NCBI RefSeq assembly: GCF_051045985.1
Contig: NZ_CP157350.1
Location: 868,001 to 932,000, forward strand
Reading direction: 5' to 3'
Source: Scardovia wiggsiae
GTDB lineage: Bacteria; Actinomycetota; Actinomycetes; Actinomycetales; Bifidobacteriaceae
Length of the DNA: 64,000 nt
A model generated the notes under the pieces. It made no database searches and was not told where the DNA came from. It saw only the letters and a list, made by a program, of their open reading frames with translations. This document shows positions 1-9,079 of this stretch, piece after piece. A program made the translations under genes and the position numbers. How positions within the stretch are numbered: position 1 is the first letter of the stretch; the number at the start of each line of letters is the position of its first letter.

Positions 1-1613
1 TTGCCGCGCGCCTGCAGGCGCTGCATTGCATAAGGGCTTGCCTTGCCCTGCCTGTCTGAGACCATAGAGCCGTTCTGGCGGATACTGATCTCGCCCGCCC
101 ATGGCTGGTATCCCGCTGAGATCGAAGAAGCGATACCGGTCCCGCGCGTACTGGACAGCAGCTGGGTACGGAACCCGATAAGCCCGCGTGACGGGACTGT
201 GAACTGCATGCGCACCCATCCGGAGCCATGGTTCGACATAGCTTCCATGCGCCCTTTGCGTGACGCCATAAGCTGCGTTACAGCCCCCATATACTCTTCA
301 GGCACATCAATAGTCGTATTCTCAAACGGTTCATTGACTTTGCCGTCAACCGTTTTCGTGACGACCTGCGGACGCCCGACAGTAAGCTCATACCCTTCAC
401 GGCGCATCTCTTCAGCAAGTACAGCAAGAGCCAGTTCACCGCGTCCGCGCACCTCCCACGCATCCGGGCGGTCTGTAGGGCACACCTGGATGGATACGTT
501 ACCGATAAGCTCGCGGTCAAGCCGGTCTTTGATCATACGCGCTGTCAGTTTATGGTCTTTGCCCTCAGTCCCGGCAAGAGGCGAATTATTCGTCCCAAAT
601 GTCATGGAGATAGCAGGCTCATCTACGTGGATAAGGGGCATTGGCTGAGGGTTTTCCGGATCGACTATAGTTTCGCCGATCATGATATCTGTTACGCCCG
701 CGACAGCAACGATATCCCCCGGCCCTGCTTCTTCGGCAGGCTCGCGGTCAAGCCCGTTCGTACGCAGGATCTCGGTTAAACGGAAATTCTCTATAGAACC
801 GTCAACACGGGAAAGCCCATAACTCCTGCCCTTTTCAAGAGTCCCATTGTATATGCGTACCAGCCCAAGACGGCCCAGGTAATCCGATGAATCTATATTG
901 GTCACATGTGCCTGTAAAGGCGCCCCTTCGGTATATTCAGGCGCAGGTATATTTTCAATAACCGACTCGAATAACGGTTCCAGGCTGTCGCCGGCAGGGA
1001 TACTGCCGTCTGCAGGCTGTTCGCCGGACGCAATGCCCGCTTTAGCCGCACAGTACAGGACAGGCAGATCAAGCAGGGAATCGATATCAAGGTCTACGCC
1101 TTCTTCTACAACGTCCTGGGCAAGGCCAAGCAGGAGATCAGTAGTCTCGCTGACAACTTCAGATATCCTTGAGTCGGGCCTGTCTGTCTTATTGATGACC
1201 AGGATCACGGGGAGCTTAGCTTCCAGCGCCTTGCGAAGGACGAAGCGGGTCTGGGGCAGAGGGCCTTCAGAAGCATCTACAAGCAGGAGGACGCCATCTA
1301 CCATGGAGATACCGCGTTCCACTTCCCCGCCGAAATCCGCATGCCCCGGAGTATCAACAACGTTGATAGTGATGCCGTCAGGCTGCCCCACTTTTGCCGC
1401 CAGGGGCCCTGTGTATCTGATGGCCGTATTCTTGGCCAAAATGGTGATACCTTTTTCACGCTCAATATCACCGGAATCCATAACCCGGTCGGGGACTTCC
1501 TCCCGTTCTGAAAAAACGTGCGCCTGCTGAAGCATGGCATTAACGAGAGTCGTTTTGCCATGGTCAACGTGGGCAACGATTGCAACATTACGGATATCAG
1601 AACGAGTTACCAT
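1..1613 (-). CDS. typA: TypA/BipA ribosome-associated GTPase, C-terminus cut by window edge
   Basis: Translation factor-like GTPase that binds the ribosome and acts in 50S assembly and stress responses. The reading frame stays open from the ATG at 1613 to base 1. The N-terminus reads MVTRSDIRNVAIVAHVDHGK, containing the G1 loop AHVDHGKTT. The G3 motif DTPGHADFGGEVERG lies near 1360-1320 and the G4 motif NKTD near 1190. Close to base 1 the protein contains SDRQGKASPYAM, which matches the end of the TypA-specific C-terminal region. About 537 codons are present against roughly 635 for the family, so about 100 residues lie outside the window. It is the most downstream gene of a minus-strand run with scpA, scpB and parA, 135 bases after scpB. 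Identity is secure; only the 3' end is missing. Confidence 0.95.
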   Translation of the reverse strand, partial: MVTRSDIRNVAIVAHVDHGKTTLVNAMLQQAHVFSEREEVPDRVMDSGDIEREKGITILAKNTAIRYTGPLAAKVGQPDGITINVVDTPGHADFGGEVERGISMVDGVLLLVDASEGPLPQTRFVLRKALEAKLPVILVINKTDRPDSRISEVVSETTDLLLGLAQDVVEEGVDLDIDSLLDLPVLYCAAKAGIASGEQPADGSIPAGDSLEPLFESVIENIPAPEYTEGAPLQAHVTNIDSSDYLGRLGLVRIYNGTLEKGRSYGLSRVDGSIENFRLTEILRTNGLDREPAEEAGPGDIVAVAGVTDIMIGETIVDPENPQPMPLIHVDEPAISMTFGTNNSPLAGTEGKDHKLTARMIKDRLDRELIGNVSIQVCPTDRPDAWEVRGRGELALAVLAEEMRREGYELTVGRPQVVTKTVDGKVNEPFENTTIDVPEEYMGAVTQLMASRKGRMEAMSNHGSGWVRMQFTVPSRGLIGFRTQLLSSTRGTGIASSISAGYQPWAGEISIRQNGSMVSDRQGKASPYAMQRLQARG

Positions 1614-1748
1614 ATTTCCCTTACCTGCTACTTACCTGTTTATTCCTATATCGTGCTTACAGTTATCTGGTGTATTCTGTATGGCATGCGCCAAGCTCAA
1701 AACCAAAGAAAAGGATACAGTCGGCACCTGACAGGCATAGCTTTTCTT

Positions 1749-2348
1749 CTAAACTGAACTGCCTCTCTCCTGTTCGGCTGCACTTACTGATTCGCTGACC
1801 GTCTGCGGAAGGAAAGGCGCCAGCGAAGGCAGTTCGGAAAGGGACCGGATACCCATTTTATCAAGGAAAAGCCCGGATGTAACGAGCAGGGCTGCGCGTG
1901 ATTCCTCATCCTCCCCGTGTTCCCGGATAAGCCCGCGCACGGTAAGGGAACGGATCACCCCGTCCGAGCTGACCCCGCGTATCGCTGTTATCTGAGCCCT
2001 TGTTATGGGCTGTTTATAAGCAACTATAGCAAGCGTTTCCAGCGCAGCCTGCGACAGCCGTGCTGTCTGCCCATCAGTGACGAAAGCTGAAACAGCATTC
2101 TCAAACTCCGGCCGGTTCGCAAGCTGCCATCCCCGGGACGTCATAAGCAGCTCGAACCCCCTGCCTTCATCATCGTAGCTCTGCGCGAGGCCGCGCAGTA
2201 TCTCGTCAGCACGCGCCTCAGAAATATCAAGGGCGCGCGCCATCTGCTCAGAACTGACCGGGTTATCTGCAACCATCAGTATGGCCTCCATACAGGGCCT
2301 GAGGGAACCTGGTGCAGCCTCTGCCGCAGGCATATCTGCATCGCTCAT
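1749..2348 (-). CDS. scpB: Segregation and condensation protein B
   Basis: Non-SMC subunit of the bacterial condensin; it dimerises through winged-helix domains and joins ScpA to the SMC heads in the nucleoid. The 199-residue product has the two winged helices expected: CMEAILMVADNPVSSEQMAR near the N-terminus and LETLAIVAYKQPITRAQI around residues 104-121, the latter being the most conserved ScpB motif. The ATG overlaps the stop codon of scpA in an ATGA, so the two are translationally coupled. The smc gene itself is about 50 kb away at 52814-56593. The Ala/Glu/Ser-rich C-terminal tail is normal for the family. Confidence 0.95.
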   Translation of the reverse strand: MSDADMPAAEAAPGSLRPCMEAILMVADNPVSSEQMARALDISEARADEILRGLAQSYDDEGRGFELLMTSRGWQLANRPEFENAVSAFVTDGQTARLSQAALETLAIVAYKQPITRAQITAIRGVSSDGVIRSLTVRGLIREHGEDEESRAALLVTSGLFLDKMGIRSLSELPSLAPFLPQTVSESVSAAEQERGSSV

Positions 2349-3172
2349 GCAAAGTCCTCCTCGCTCATGGCAACAGCATTCACAATTGTTTCCGTATCGT
2401 TATCGGCGATCCATCGCACGTGCAGGCTCTCAAATGGTCCTGACTGCCTGAACTGCAGTACTCCCTGCTTGAAGAAGGCAAGAAGGGCCAGGAACCGCGC
2501 AACTATTTCTATTGTTTCCTGTGCATCGGCGATAAGCTCATCAAAAGTCACATCTGTTTTGTCCCCTGCAGAACGCAGCCTGTCACGGACTATGGCAGCC
2601 TGGGCCCTTAAGGAGACCATCGGCACATGCAGCTGGTCAACGCGCACTTCCTTGAGCGGAGCATTGGCAATCGCCTCAGCAGCGATCTGCGCCAGCGCCT
2701 GGGGCGTCACAGACCATGCAAGCTGCGGAAGCATTGCGGCGATCGTACTGTCCATATATCCAGGATGCATAAAACGCCCTGAATTTGCTGCGATAGAGAC
2801 ACGGAAATCTTCGCCGGCCTGCTTAAAAGCCCTGTACTGGAGAAGCCTGGCGAACAGGAGATCCCTTTCACGCAGGGCTTCCATGCTCTGGTCAAACGGG
2901 CCGTTATCACTGCTTCCCGGCAGAAGGCTCGCGCTTTTGGCCTCCACAAGGATCGAAGCTATATCAATGAATGAGCTTACCTGGTCAGCATCTAAGGCCA
3001 TATCAAGTTTGGAAACGTAGGAGAGGAAGTCTTCTGTTATCAATGCAAGCGATATTTCTGACAGCTCCAGTTTTTTCTGTGCGAGCAGGCTCAGCAGCGC
3101 ATCAAACGGCCCCTGATAAGCATCAAGGCTTACAGTAAATCCGGAAGATATCCCAGTTTCTTCTAAGGCCAC
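2345..3172 (-). CDS. scpA: Segregation and condensation protein A (kleisin)
   Basis: Kleisin subunit of condensin, bridging the two SMC heads. The 275-residue product begins with the family hallmark FTVSLDAYQGPFDALLSLLAQ (residues 13-33, shown in part) and has the helical SFIDIASILVEAKSASLLP segment near residues 66-84. The C-terminal winged helix follows (VARFLALLAFFKQGVLQFRQ). The start is a GTG at 3172 with GGAGG three bases upstream, a short spacing. The stop overlaps the scpB start by 4 bp. parA lies 130 bases upstream on the same strand, the usual actinobacterial order parA-scpA-scpB. Confidence 0.95.
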   Translation of the reverse strand: MALEETGISSGFTVSLDAYQGPFDALLSLLAQKKLELSEISLALITEDFLSYVSKLDMALDADQVSSFIDIASILVEAKSASLLPGSSDNGPFDQSMEALRERDLLFARLLQYRAFKQAGEDFRVSIAANSGRFMHPGYMDSTIAAMLPQLAWSVTPQALAQIAAEAIANAPLKEVRVDQLHVPMVSLRAQAAIVRDRLRSAGDKTDVTFDELIADAQETIEIVARFLALLAFFKQGVLQFRQSGPFESLHVRWIADNDTETIVNAVAMSEEDFA

Positions 3173-3302
3173 GGTCCTCCAACGCTAAAATAATCATGTC
3201 TGCCCGGCAGTTTCGACAGCTCATATCCACCCAGGATCATCTCAAAATATGAGACGGATCACGGAAGATACATATATTTCCAAACAGTTATGCAAATACA
3301 GG

Positions 3303-4142
3303 TTACGCAACGATCCCCTCAGCAATTATCTCACGGGCAACTTCACGGTACTCTTTCGCTGTCCGATGCTCAGGGGCGAACATGGTGATAGGTGCAGCGG
3401 CTACAGTCGCATCAGGCAGTTTGATTGACCGCGACACAACGGAATGGAAAACTTTTTCCTGGAATGCTTCATAGATACGCTGTACGACTTCCTGCGAATG
3501 GATAGTATTGGTATACATCGTTATGAGCACACCATAGATCTCCAGGTCGGGGTTGATCCTGCTGCGTACTTTCTCTATAGACTGCATCAGCAGGGCTACC
3601 CCGCGCAGCGCAAAGAACTCAGCAGCCACGGGGATAATAACACCATCTGCTGCGGTCAGGGCATTGACTGTAAGCAGCCCCAGCGATGGCTGGCAGTCAA
3701 TAATGATCACATCGTATTCATTCTTCAGCTTCCGCAAAGTCCCTGCCAGCACCTGTTCACGTCCGACTTCAGTCACCAGCTGCACTTCGGCAGCAGACAG
3801 GTCAATATTGGCAGGGATAATATCGAGGTTAGGGAAACGGGTACTGACTACTACATCGTGGACATCCATATCCGGATCAAACAGTGCCGTATATATTGTA
3901 TTTTCAATCTGGTTCGCGTTGATCCCCAAAGCGACCGTTGCCGCCCCCTGAGGATCGAAATCTACAATAAGGACTTTGCGCCCATACTGGCTAAGTGCGC
4001 CCGCTATATTAACAGAGCTGGTCGTTTTACCTACTCCGCCTTTCTGATTGCACATAGCCACGACCCTTGCAGGCCCGTGCTGTTTCAAGCTGTCGGGCGC
4101 GGGAAAAGTGTTGTAGTCGCGTCCAAGCATATCTATAGGCAT
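3303..4142 (-). CDS. parA: ParA-family chromosome partitioning ATPase
   Basis: Deviant Walker ATPase of the ParA/Soj/MinD group, linked to chromosome segregation; this scpAB-linked copy is conserved in actinobacteria. The protein has the deviant Walker A motif CNQKGGVGKTTSSVNIAG near residues 30-47 and the switch motif VLIVDFDPQGAAT. I place the start at the ATG at 4142 (MPIDMLGRDYNTF, 279 residues) because homologues as I remember them begin with a similar 'DMLGR' segment. The six bases before the ATG are preceded by TACAGT, the leaderless arrangement seen at other genes here. A GTG at 4181 would add 13 residues but has no ribosome binding site either. No parB is next to it. Confidence 0.9.
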   Translation of the reverse strand: MPIDMLGRDYNTFPAPDSLKQHGPARVVAMCNQKGGVGKTTSSVNIAGALSQYGRKVLIVDFDPQGAATVALGINANQIENTIYTALFDPDMDVHDVVVSTRFPNLDIIPANIDLSAAEVQLVTEVGREQVLAGTLRKLKNEYDVIIIDCQPSLGLLTVNALTAADGVIIPVAAEFFALRGVALLMQSIEKVRSRINPDLEIYGVLITMYTNTIHSQEVVQRIYEAFQEKVFHSVVSRSIKLPDATVAAAPITMFAPEHRTAKEYREVAREIIAEGIVA

Positions 4143-4524
4143 ACTGTAACTGTACCAATAACTCTTGTCTTTTGTTTTCACTGTCTGTTCACATAGTTTT
4201 CTGAGCTGTATACATGGATACTGTCAGTCCAGCAATGGCTAAGGCTGTTCTACCGTTTTCCGACACGCTTGCCTTATTCCATCAATTATTTATTAATATT
4301 ATACATTGTATTATTGGTATTTAGCGGTTTATACATCATCGTAACATAAAATATTCATTATCATTGTATATTTTCACCGTTTTAAGACTCACGGTCATTG
4401 TATTATGAACATACTTTAAAAACTCAGATAGGTTAAAAGGCCCTGCGGCGCTTTTTCAGGTATTCTGACCGGCGGCCGGCCGGCGGAACACTACTGCGGG
4501 ACCTTTGAAATTGAGGAATGGAAT
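4143..4524. other. AT-rich divergent intergenic region, parA / oppB
   Basis: This is a 382-base gene-free stretch between two divergent transcription units. The middle (about 4260-4430) is very AT-rich, and the end has a GC-rich run of GGCC/CCGG blocks at 4471-4487. I see no convincing -35/-10 pair for oppB, no terminator and no small ORF with a ribosome binding site. It is the left junction of the opp block that separates parA from xerD. Confidence 0.6.
4149..4154 (-). promoter_or_regulatory. Candidate -10 box of a leaderless parA transcript
   Basis: On the minus strand TACAGT is followed by exactly six bases (another TACAGT) and then ATG. This spacing would place the transcription start at the A of the start codon. 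No Shine-Dalgarno sequence is present and no clear -35 box is visible. Confidence 0.4.
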
Positions 4525-5508
4525 ATGTTCAAGTTTATTGTGAAAAGGCTGGGCAGATACATCGTCATGCTTTTTGTGGCTGTGTCCATGACCTTTTTCC
4601 TCGCAAGCTGGTTTATGCACCCGCGGTCCAATTATGAAAGCCGTACACCGCGCCCTCCCCAGCAATCCATTGAAACCTCCCTCAACAATGCAAACCTTAA
4701 CGACAAGACCAATATCTTCGTACGGTACTGGCGCTGGCTGACAGGTGTCATTACCCGCTGGGACTGGGGGCAGAGCCCAAGCGGGCAGCGGATCAACAGC
4801 ATTATGGCCCCCCGTATCCTTGCTTCCGTTGAACTGGTCACCCTCGCAACAGTGCTCAGTATTATTATCGGTATTGCAATAGGCGTCTATACTGCAATGC
4901 GGCAGTATAAATGGCAGGATACAGTATTTACCGGCCTTGCATCTGTACTGATGTGCATCCCTGTCCCTGTCCTTGCGCTGCTCCTTATCTTTTTCTTCAT
5001 CAATATCAATACGTGGGCCGGCCATACCCTTTTTTACGTGACCGGACTGTCCTCCTACACAGGCAACAACCCGTTCGAATGGTTCATAGATTTCTGCCAG
5101 CATATCTTTATCCCGACGCTGGTACTGACAATCGTCGGCTCCGTGGGATACCACGTTTCCCAGCGTACCTATCTCCTTGATGAGATCAGGGCCGATTACG
5201 TGCGTACTGCACGTATGAAGGGCCTAACACGCAAGCAGGCTATCCGCAAGCATGCACTGAGGGCTTCATTCATCCCCACGGCAATGGGTATCGCATACTC
5301 TATTGCAGGCGTGTTTACAGGGGCCACACTTACTGAAACGATGTTCGGCATAGAAGGTATGGGCAAATATTTTATCAATGCGCTGAATAACAACGATATC
5401 TACGGCTCGGTAGCATATATGGCTTTTGCCGGTGTAACCACACTGGCCGGGGCACTCCTTGCGGATATCGTGGCTGCGCTTCTCGACCCCCGGATACAGA
5501 TGAGCTAG
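4525..5508 (+). CDS. oppB: Oligopeptide ABC transporter permease, OppB/DppB type
   Basis: Inner-membrane permease that pairs with OppC to form the translocation channel for peptides. The 327-residue product starts with a membrane helix (residues 9-28), then a periplasmic loop of about 75 residues, then five more helices with the permease core. The EAA-type loop is recognisable in DYVRTARMKGLTRKQAIRKH (about residues 227-246), where the ATPase docks. GAGGAA lies 8-10 bases before the ATG. oppC follows within 15 bases. Together with oppC, the fused ATPase and two binding lipoproteins it forms a full peptide importer. Family assignment is firm; the substrate (peptide rather than nickel or sugar) is inferred from the binding proteins. 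Confidence 0.93.
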   Translation: MFKFIVKRLGRYIVMLFVAVSMTFFLASWFMHPRSNYESRTPRPPQQSIETSLNNANLNDKTNIFVRYWRWLTGVITRWDWGQSPSGQRINSIMAPRILASVELVTLATVLSIIIGIAIGVYTAMRQYKWQDTVFTGLASVLMCIPVPVLALLLIFFFININTWAGHTLFYVTGLSSYTGNNPFEWFIDFCQHIFIPTLVLTIVGSVGYHVSQRTYLLDEIRADYVRTARMKGLTRKQAIRKHALRASFIPTAMGIAYSIAGVFTGATLTETMFGIEGMGKYFINALNNNDIYGSVAYMAFAGVTTLAGALLADIVAALLDPRIQMS

Positions 5509-5523
5509 GTGACAGGAGGAATT

Positions 5524-6567
5524 ATGGCAGATACTATAAAAGATGGGAACGAACCCATGGCTGAGAATACCCAGCCTTCCGGCCAGGAGGCACAGGCTTC
5601 TCTGGATGAAGTAGCCGACAACCGGCAGGTAGTCAATGCCCTCGAAGAGATCAAGGCTGAGCAGGCCATTGAAGCAGAAAACGGCGGCAGTACAGTCAAA
5701 CACATTGGATACTGGCGACTTATTGCCCGCCGGTTCTTCCGGCAGCCCCGGGCTATTATTGGTGTTACAGTTTTCGTGCTTCTTATCCTCCTCGCCCTTT
5801 TTGGAAACAAAATCGCCAGATATGCCTACGATGATCCCGACTTCGCAGCATTAGCTTCACCTCCGAGCGCTGACCACTGGCTCGGTACCGATTCCACGGG
5901 TGTCGACATGTTTGCTGCGCTGTGCCATGGCTTGGGACGGTCCCTGACTATCGGTGTGCTGTCCGCCCTTGCCACCACTGTTATTGCTGCTATTTTTGGC
6001 TGTGCTATCGCATATTTCCGGGGTACCTTTGAAAAAATCGGCATGTGGATACTGGATACGCTTATGGTCATCCCAAGCTTCCTCCTGATCGCCCTTATCG
6101 TCCGCGCTGCAAATGCGTCTGCAGGCTGGCTGTGGCTTGTTGTCGGCATGTCGGCTTTTGGTTGGATCGGGCTCGCCCGTACTATACGGACCGTTGCCCT
6201 GTCCCTTCGCGAACGCGATTACGTCAAAGCAGCGAAGTACATGGGGGTCAACTCCTTCACGGTTATTATCCGGCATCTTATCCCTAACCTTGCCTCTATC
6301 ATTATCCTCAATTTTATCCTGGGGATCATCAGCTCCATCGGGTCTGAAACAGGCTTGAGCTTCCTCGGCCTGGGTATCAAGCTGCCTGATACGTCGCTGG
6401 GTACCCTTCTTTCAGGCGGACAGGCGACTATCCAGACATCCCCATGGATCGTCGGTTTCCCATCGTTAACACTGATAGTATTGTGCGTTACCCTGATGAT
6501 GATCTCGGATGCCCTGCGCGATGCGGTAGACCCCCGCTCTGGTGCTTCCGGACAGGTATCGGTCTGA
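5524..6567 (+). CDS. oppC: Oligopeptide ABC transporter permease, OppC/DppC type
   Basis: Second permease subunit. I chose the ATG at 5524 (347 residues) because GGAGG lies at 5516-5520 with good spacing. An upstream GTG at 5509 is in frame but immediately follows the oppB stop and itself precedes that ribosome binding site. The protein has an acidic, hydrophilic N-terminal arm of about 60 residues, longer than in most OppC proteins, then the N-terminal OppC helix (AIIGVTVFVLLILLALF), the hallmark HWLGTDSTGVDMF and five further helices. The EAA loop is RERDYVKAAKYMGVNSFTVI. A conserved GLSFLGLGI segment lies near the C-terminus. Confidence 0.93.
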   Translation: MADTIKDGNEPMAENTQPSGQEAQASLDEVADNRQVVNALEEIKAEQAIEAENGGSTVKHIGYWRLIARRFFRQPRAIIGVTVFVLLILLALFGNKIARYAYDDPDFAALASPPSADHWLGTDSTGVDMFAALCHGLGRSLTIGVLSALATTVIAAIFGCAIAYFRGTFEKIGMWILDTLMVIPSFLLIALIVRAANASAGWLWLVVGMSAFGWIGLARTIRTVALSLRERDYVKAAKYMGVNSFTVIIRHLIPNLASIIILNFILGIISSIGSETGLSFLGLGIKLPDTSLGTLLSGGQATIQTSPWIVGFPSLTLIVLCVTLMMISDALRDAVDPRSGASGQVSV

Positions 6568-6606
6568 AATTGAAATAAAGTAATTAAGGCTTAGGAGTGA
6601 ATACCA

Positions 6607-8718
6607 ATGACACATGCAACTGAGATAAATCCGGATCCCTCAGGAATCGATGCGGAGACTGACAATGAAGGGTTCCGCAAAACGGATGAGATCGAAATAG
6701 TCCGCGATGATACCCTCGAATACGAGTACCGCGAGGCTGAAGGCCCTAAAGGTGCGCCCCAGGGTGACCCTGTTATGCAGATACGCGATCTCAATGTATC
6801 CTTTGCTTCCGAAGCTGGGGCTGTAAGGGCCGTACGGGGACTTAATTTTGACTTATGGCGCGGACGCACGCTTGGCATCGTAGGTGAATCCGGTTCAGGA
6901 AAGTCTGTCACAGCCCTTTCCCTTATAGGCCTTCTGGATGAAAATGCCAGCATCAGCGGATCCATAACGCTTGACGGGGAAGAGCTGGTCGGCAGGACTG
7001 ACCAGGAGATGTCGGAGATCCGCGGCGAACGTATTTCCATGATATTCCAGGATCCCCTGAGCGCACTGAGCCCTATGTTTTCTATTGGCGACCAGCTTGC
7101 AGAAGCTTTGCTCATCCATCATCCTGACATGCCGAAGGAAGCCGTGCATGACCGCTGTATAGAACTCCTCGGGCTTGTCGGCATTGATGACCAGGAGAAA
7201 CGCATGCTGTCGTTCCCGCATGAATTTTCAGGGGGTATGCGCCAGCGCGTTATGATTGCTATCGCTATTGCTAATAACCCCGATGTGATCATTGCCGATG
7301 AACCTACTACAGCCCTTGATGTGACCATCCAGGCGCAGGTGCTGGACCTGCTTGCTGTTGCGCAGCGTGAAACCAATGCAGCAGTTGTCCTTATAACCCA
7401 TGATCTTGGTGTTGTTGCCGGCACTGCAGATGATATCCTCGTTATGTATGCAGGCAAGGCTGTTGAACGTGCAAGCGTTGACAAGATTTTCGCCAACCCT
7501 ACGATGCCATACACCATGGGCCTTCTGGGCGCGGTCCCCAAACCGCATATGCCGGCCAGCCAGCGTCTTGTACCTATTAACGGGAACCCTCCTTCACTTG
7601 TAGCCATACCTGCGGGATGCCCCTTCTCCCCCCGCTGCCCGCTGGCAACAGAAGAGTGCCATCAGACCGAGCCTGAACTCAGGCTTGCCGAGGAGGGTAC
7701 CGGACACCTCGTTTCATGCCACAAGATCGAAAAGATCCATAATGAGCATCTTACATATAAAGAGGTGTTCCCCGCGCCCGAAGACCTTCCGGCGAAATGG
7801 GCAGATGTCCCGCGCAACGAACGCCCTGTAGTCCTGTCTGTCAAAGACCTTACCAAGACGTTCCCTATTACCAGCGGAGGGTCTTTCGGACGGGTCATCG
7901 GCAAACTCGCCGCAGTTGACCACTCCACTTTTGACATCCATGAGGGCGAGACCCTTGCGCTTGTCGGCGAATCAGGATCGGGAAAATCTACCACGCTTAC
8001 CCAGATCGTAGAGCTGAAGAAGCCTGAAGAGGGCTCTATAACTATTATGGGCAAGGATATTTCTACCCTTAAGCGCAAAGAACGCAAAGACCTTCGTAAA
8101 GAGGTGCAGGTAATTTTCCAGGATCCGCTGAGTTCGCTTGACTCACGTATGACTGTATACGATGTCCTTGCAGAACCGCTTAATGCGCAGCACTGGAATA
8201 AGAAGGATATCAACAGCCGTATCGGCAAGCTGATGACTATGGTAGGGATCAACCCTGATTATGTGGACCGGTTCCCTACCCAGTTCTCCGGCGGGCAGCG
8301 CCAGCGCATCGCTATTGCCCGTGCCCTGGCAACAAACCCAAAGCTGTTGCTGCTTGATGAACCGATTGCCTCGCTTGATGTATCCATCCAAGCAGGTGTT
8401 ATCAACCTTCTTGAGGATCTGCAGGCACAGCTGAAGATCGCTTACCTTTTCGTTGCCCATGACCTGGCAGTCATCCGCCACATCTCGGACAGGGTTGCTG
8501 TTATGTACCATGGTGTGATCGTTGAACAGGGCGAAACAGAGGATGTATTCAGCAACCCTCAGCATCCGTATACCAAAGCCCTCCTGTCGGCCATCCCTAT
8601 CCCGGACCCTGTTATTGAACGCAGCCGCGAACGGTATGTTTTCGAGGACGGCAACCTCCGTAAAGTTGAATCTTTCAGCAGTACTCTGGGGCTGGCACAA
8701 AAGCATACAGAGGCGTAG
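6607..8718 (+). CDS. Fused oligopeptide ABC transporter ATPase, OppD-OppF
   Basis: A 703-residue tandem ATPase carrying both nucleotide-binding domains of a peptide importer in one chain. The first half (about 55-360) has Walker A GESGSGKS, signature FSGGMRQRV and Walker B VIIADEPTTALD, followed by the OppD C-terminal segment CPFSPRCPLATEECHQTEPE, whose four cysteines fit the iron-sulphur or metal motif typical of Opp/Dpp ATPases. The second half (about 400-690) has Walker A GESGSGKS, signature FSGGQRQRIA and Walker B LLLLDEPIASLD. This matches separate OppD and OppF joined head to tail. A ribosome binding site (TTAGGAG) precedes the ATG. Fused forms are common in actinobacteria, so this is probably not a sequencing artefact. 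Confidence 0.93.
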   Translation: MTHATEINPDPSGIDAETDNEGFRKTDEIEIVRDDTLEYEYREAEGPKGAPQGDPVMQIRDLNVSFASEAGAVRAVRGLNFDLWRGRTLGIVGESGSGKSVTALSLIGLLDENASISGSITLDGEELVGRTDQEMSEIRGERISMIFQDPLSALSPMFSIGDQLAEALLIHHPDMPKEAVHDRCIELLGLVGIDDQEKRMLSFPHEFSGGMRQRVMIAIAIANNPDVIIADEPTTALDVTIQAQVLDLLAVAQRETNAAVVLITHDLGVVAGTADDILVMYAGKAVERASVDKIFANPTMPYTMGLLGAVPKPHMPASQRLVPINGNPPSLVAIPAGCPFSPRCPLATEECHQTEPELRLAEEGTGHLVSCHKIEKIHNEHLTYKEVFPAPEDLPAKWADVPRNERPVVLSVKDLTKTFPITSGGSFGRVIGKLAAVDHSTFDIHEGETLALVGESGSGKSTTLTQIVELKKPEEGSITIMGKDISTLKRKERKDLRKEVQVIFQDPLSSLDSRMTVYDVLAEPLNAQHWNKKDINSRIGKLMTMVGINPDYVDRFPTQFSGGQRQRIAIARALATNPKLLLLDEPIASLDVSIQAGVINLLEDLQAQLKIAYLFVAHDLAVIRHISDRVAVMYHGVIVEQGETEDVFSNPQHPYTKALLSAIPIPDPVIERSRERYVFEDGNLRKVESFSSTLGLAQKHTEA

Positions 8719-9079
8719 TCCCCACAGCAGGGCAGGCTCGATTCATCAAATATCTGCAGAAGCTGGCGCATCCCCGGGCAGGGGATGCGCCAGCCCTGTC
8801 TTATAAATACTTGTTATACATTTATCCATCATATCGTTATAAATTTAACTGATTGACCCGTGCAGGCGGGGAACGGAAAACCTAAGGATATCAACGATCT
8901 TATAATGATCCTTATAATTTTCATACCGAATAATTATATTTTTTAATATATCCTGTATTCCATGTTGTTGCATTAATTATGTATACTTAAGAGGTCAAGT
9001 CTCATGCAGCAATTGCAGTCCCATCTGTTTTTGCGCCATGTCTCAGACGTAATATCATTTTCTAGAAGGAATGAATTAT
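8719..9079. other. Intergenic region oppDF / first oppA
   Basis: 361 bases without a gene. It contains the stem-loop at 8763-8793, then AT-rich sequence with two TATAAT hexamers at 8901-8906 and 8913-8918, each preceded by a GATC or GATCC block. A TATACT lies at 8982-8987. The arrangement suggests that oppA1 has its own promoter, but no matching -35 box is clear. Confidence 0.5.
8763..8793 (+). terminator. 13-bp GC-rich stem-loop after oppDF, no T-run
   Basis: CTGGCGCATCCCC and GGGGATGCGCCAG form a perfect 13-bp stem around a five-base loop (GGGCA). The sequence after it (CCCTGTCTTATAA) lacks a T-run. It is therefore more likely a partial terminator or an mRNA-stabilising hairpin between the oppBC-DF part and oppA than a strong intrinsic terminator. 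Confidence 0.55.

Noticed and set aside
43..648. Plus-strand ORF of 201 codons
   Set aside because: Antisense to typA, whose frame is open and carries all GTPase motifs; no ribosome binding site and Ser/Arg-rich shadow composition.
898..1530. Plus-strand ORF of 210 codons
   Set aside because: Also antisense to typA; composition rich in Ser, Arg and Thr, typical of a shadow frame.
4456..5154. Minus-strand ORF of 232 codons
   Set aside because: Lies antisense to oppB; His/Cys/Asp-rich shadow of a membrane protein gene.
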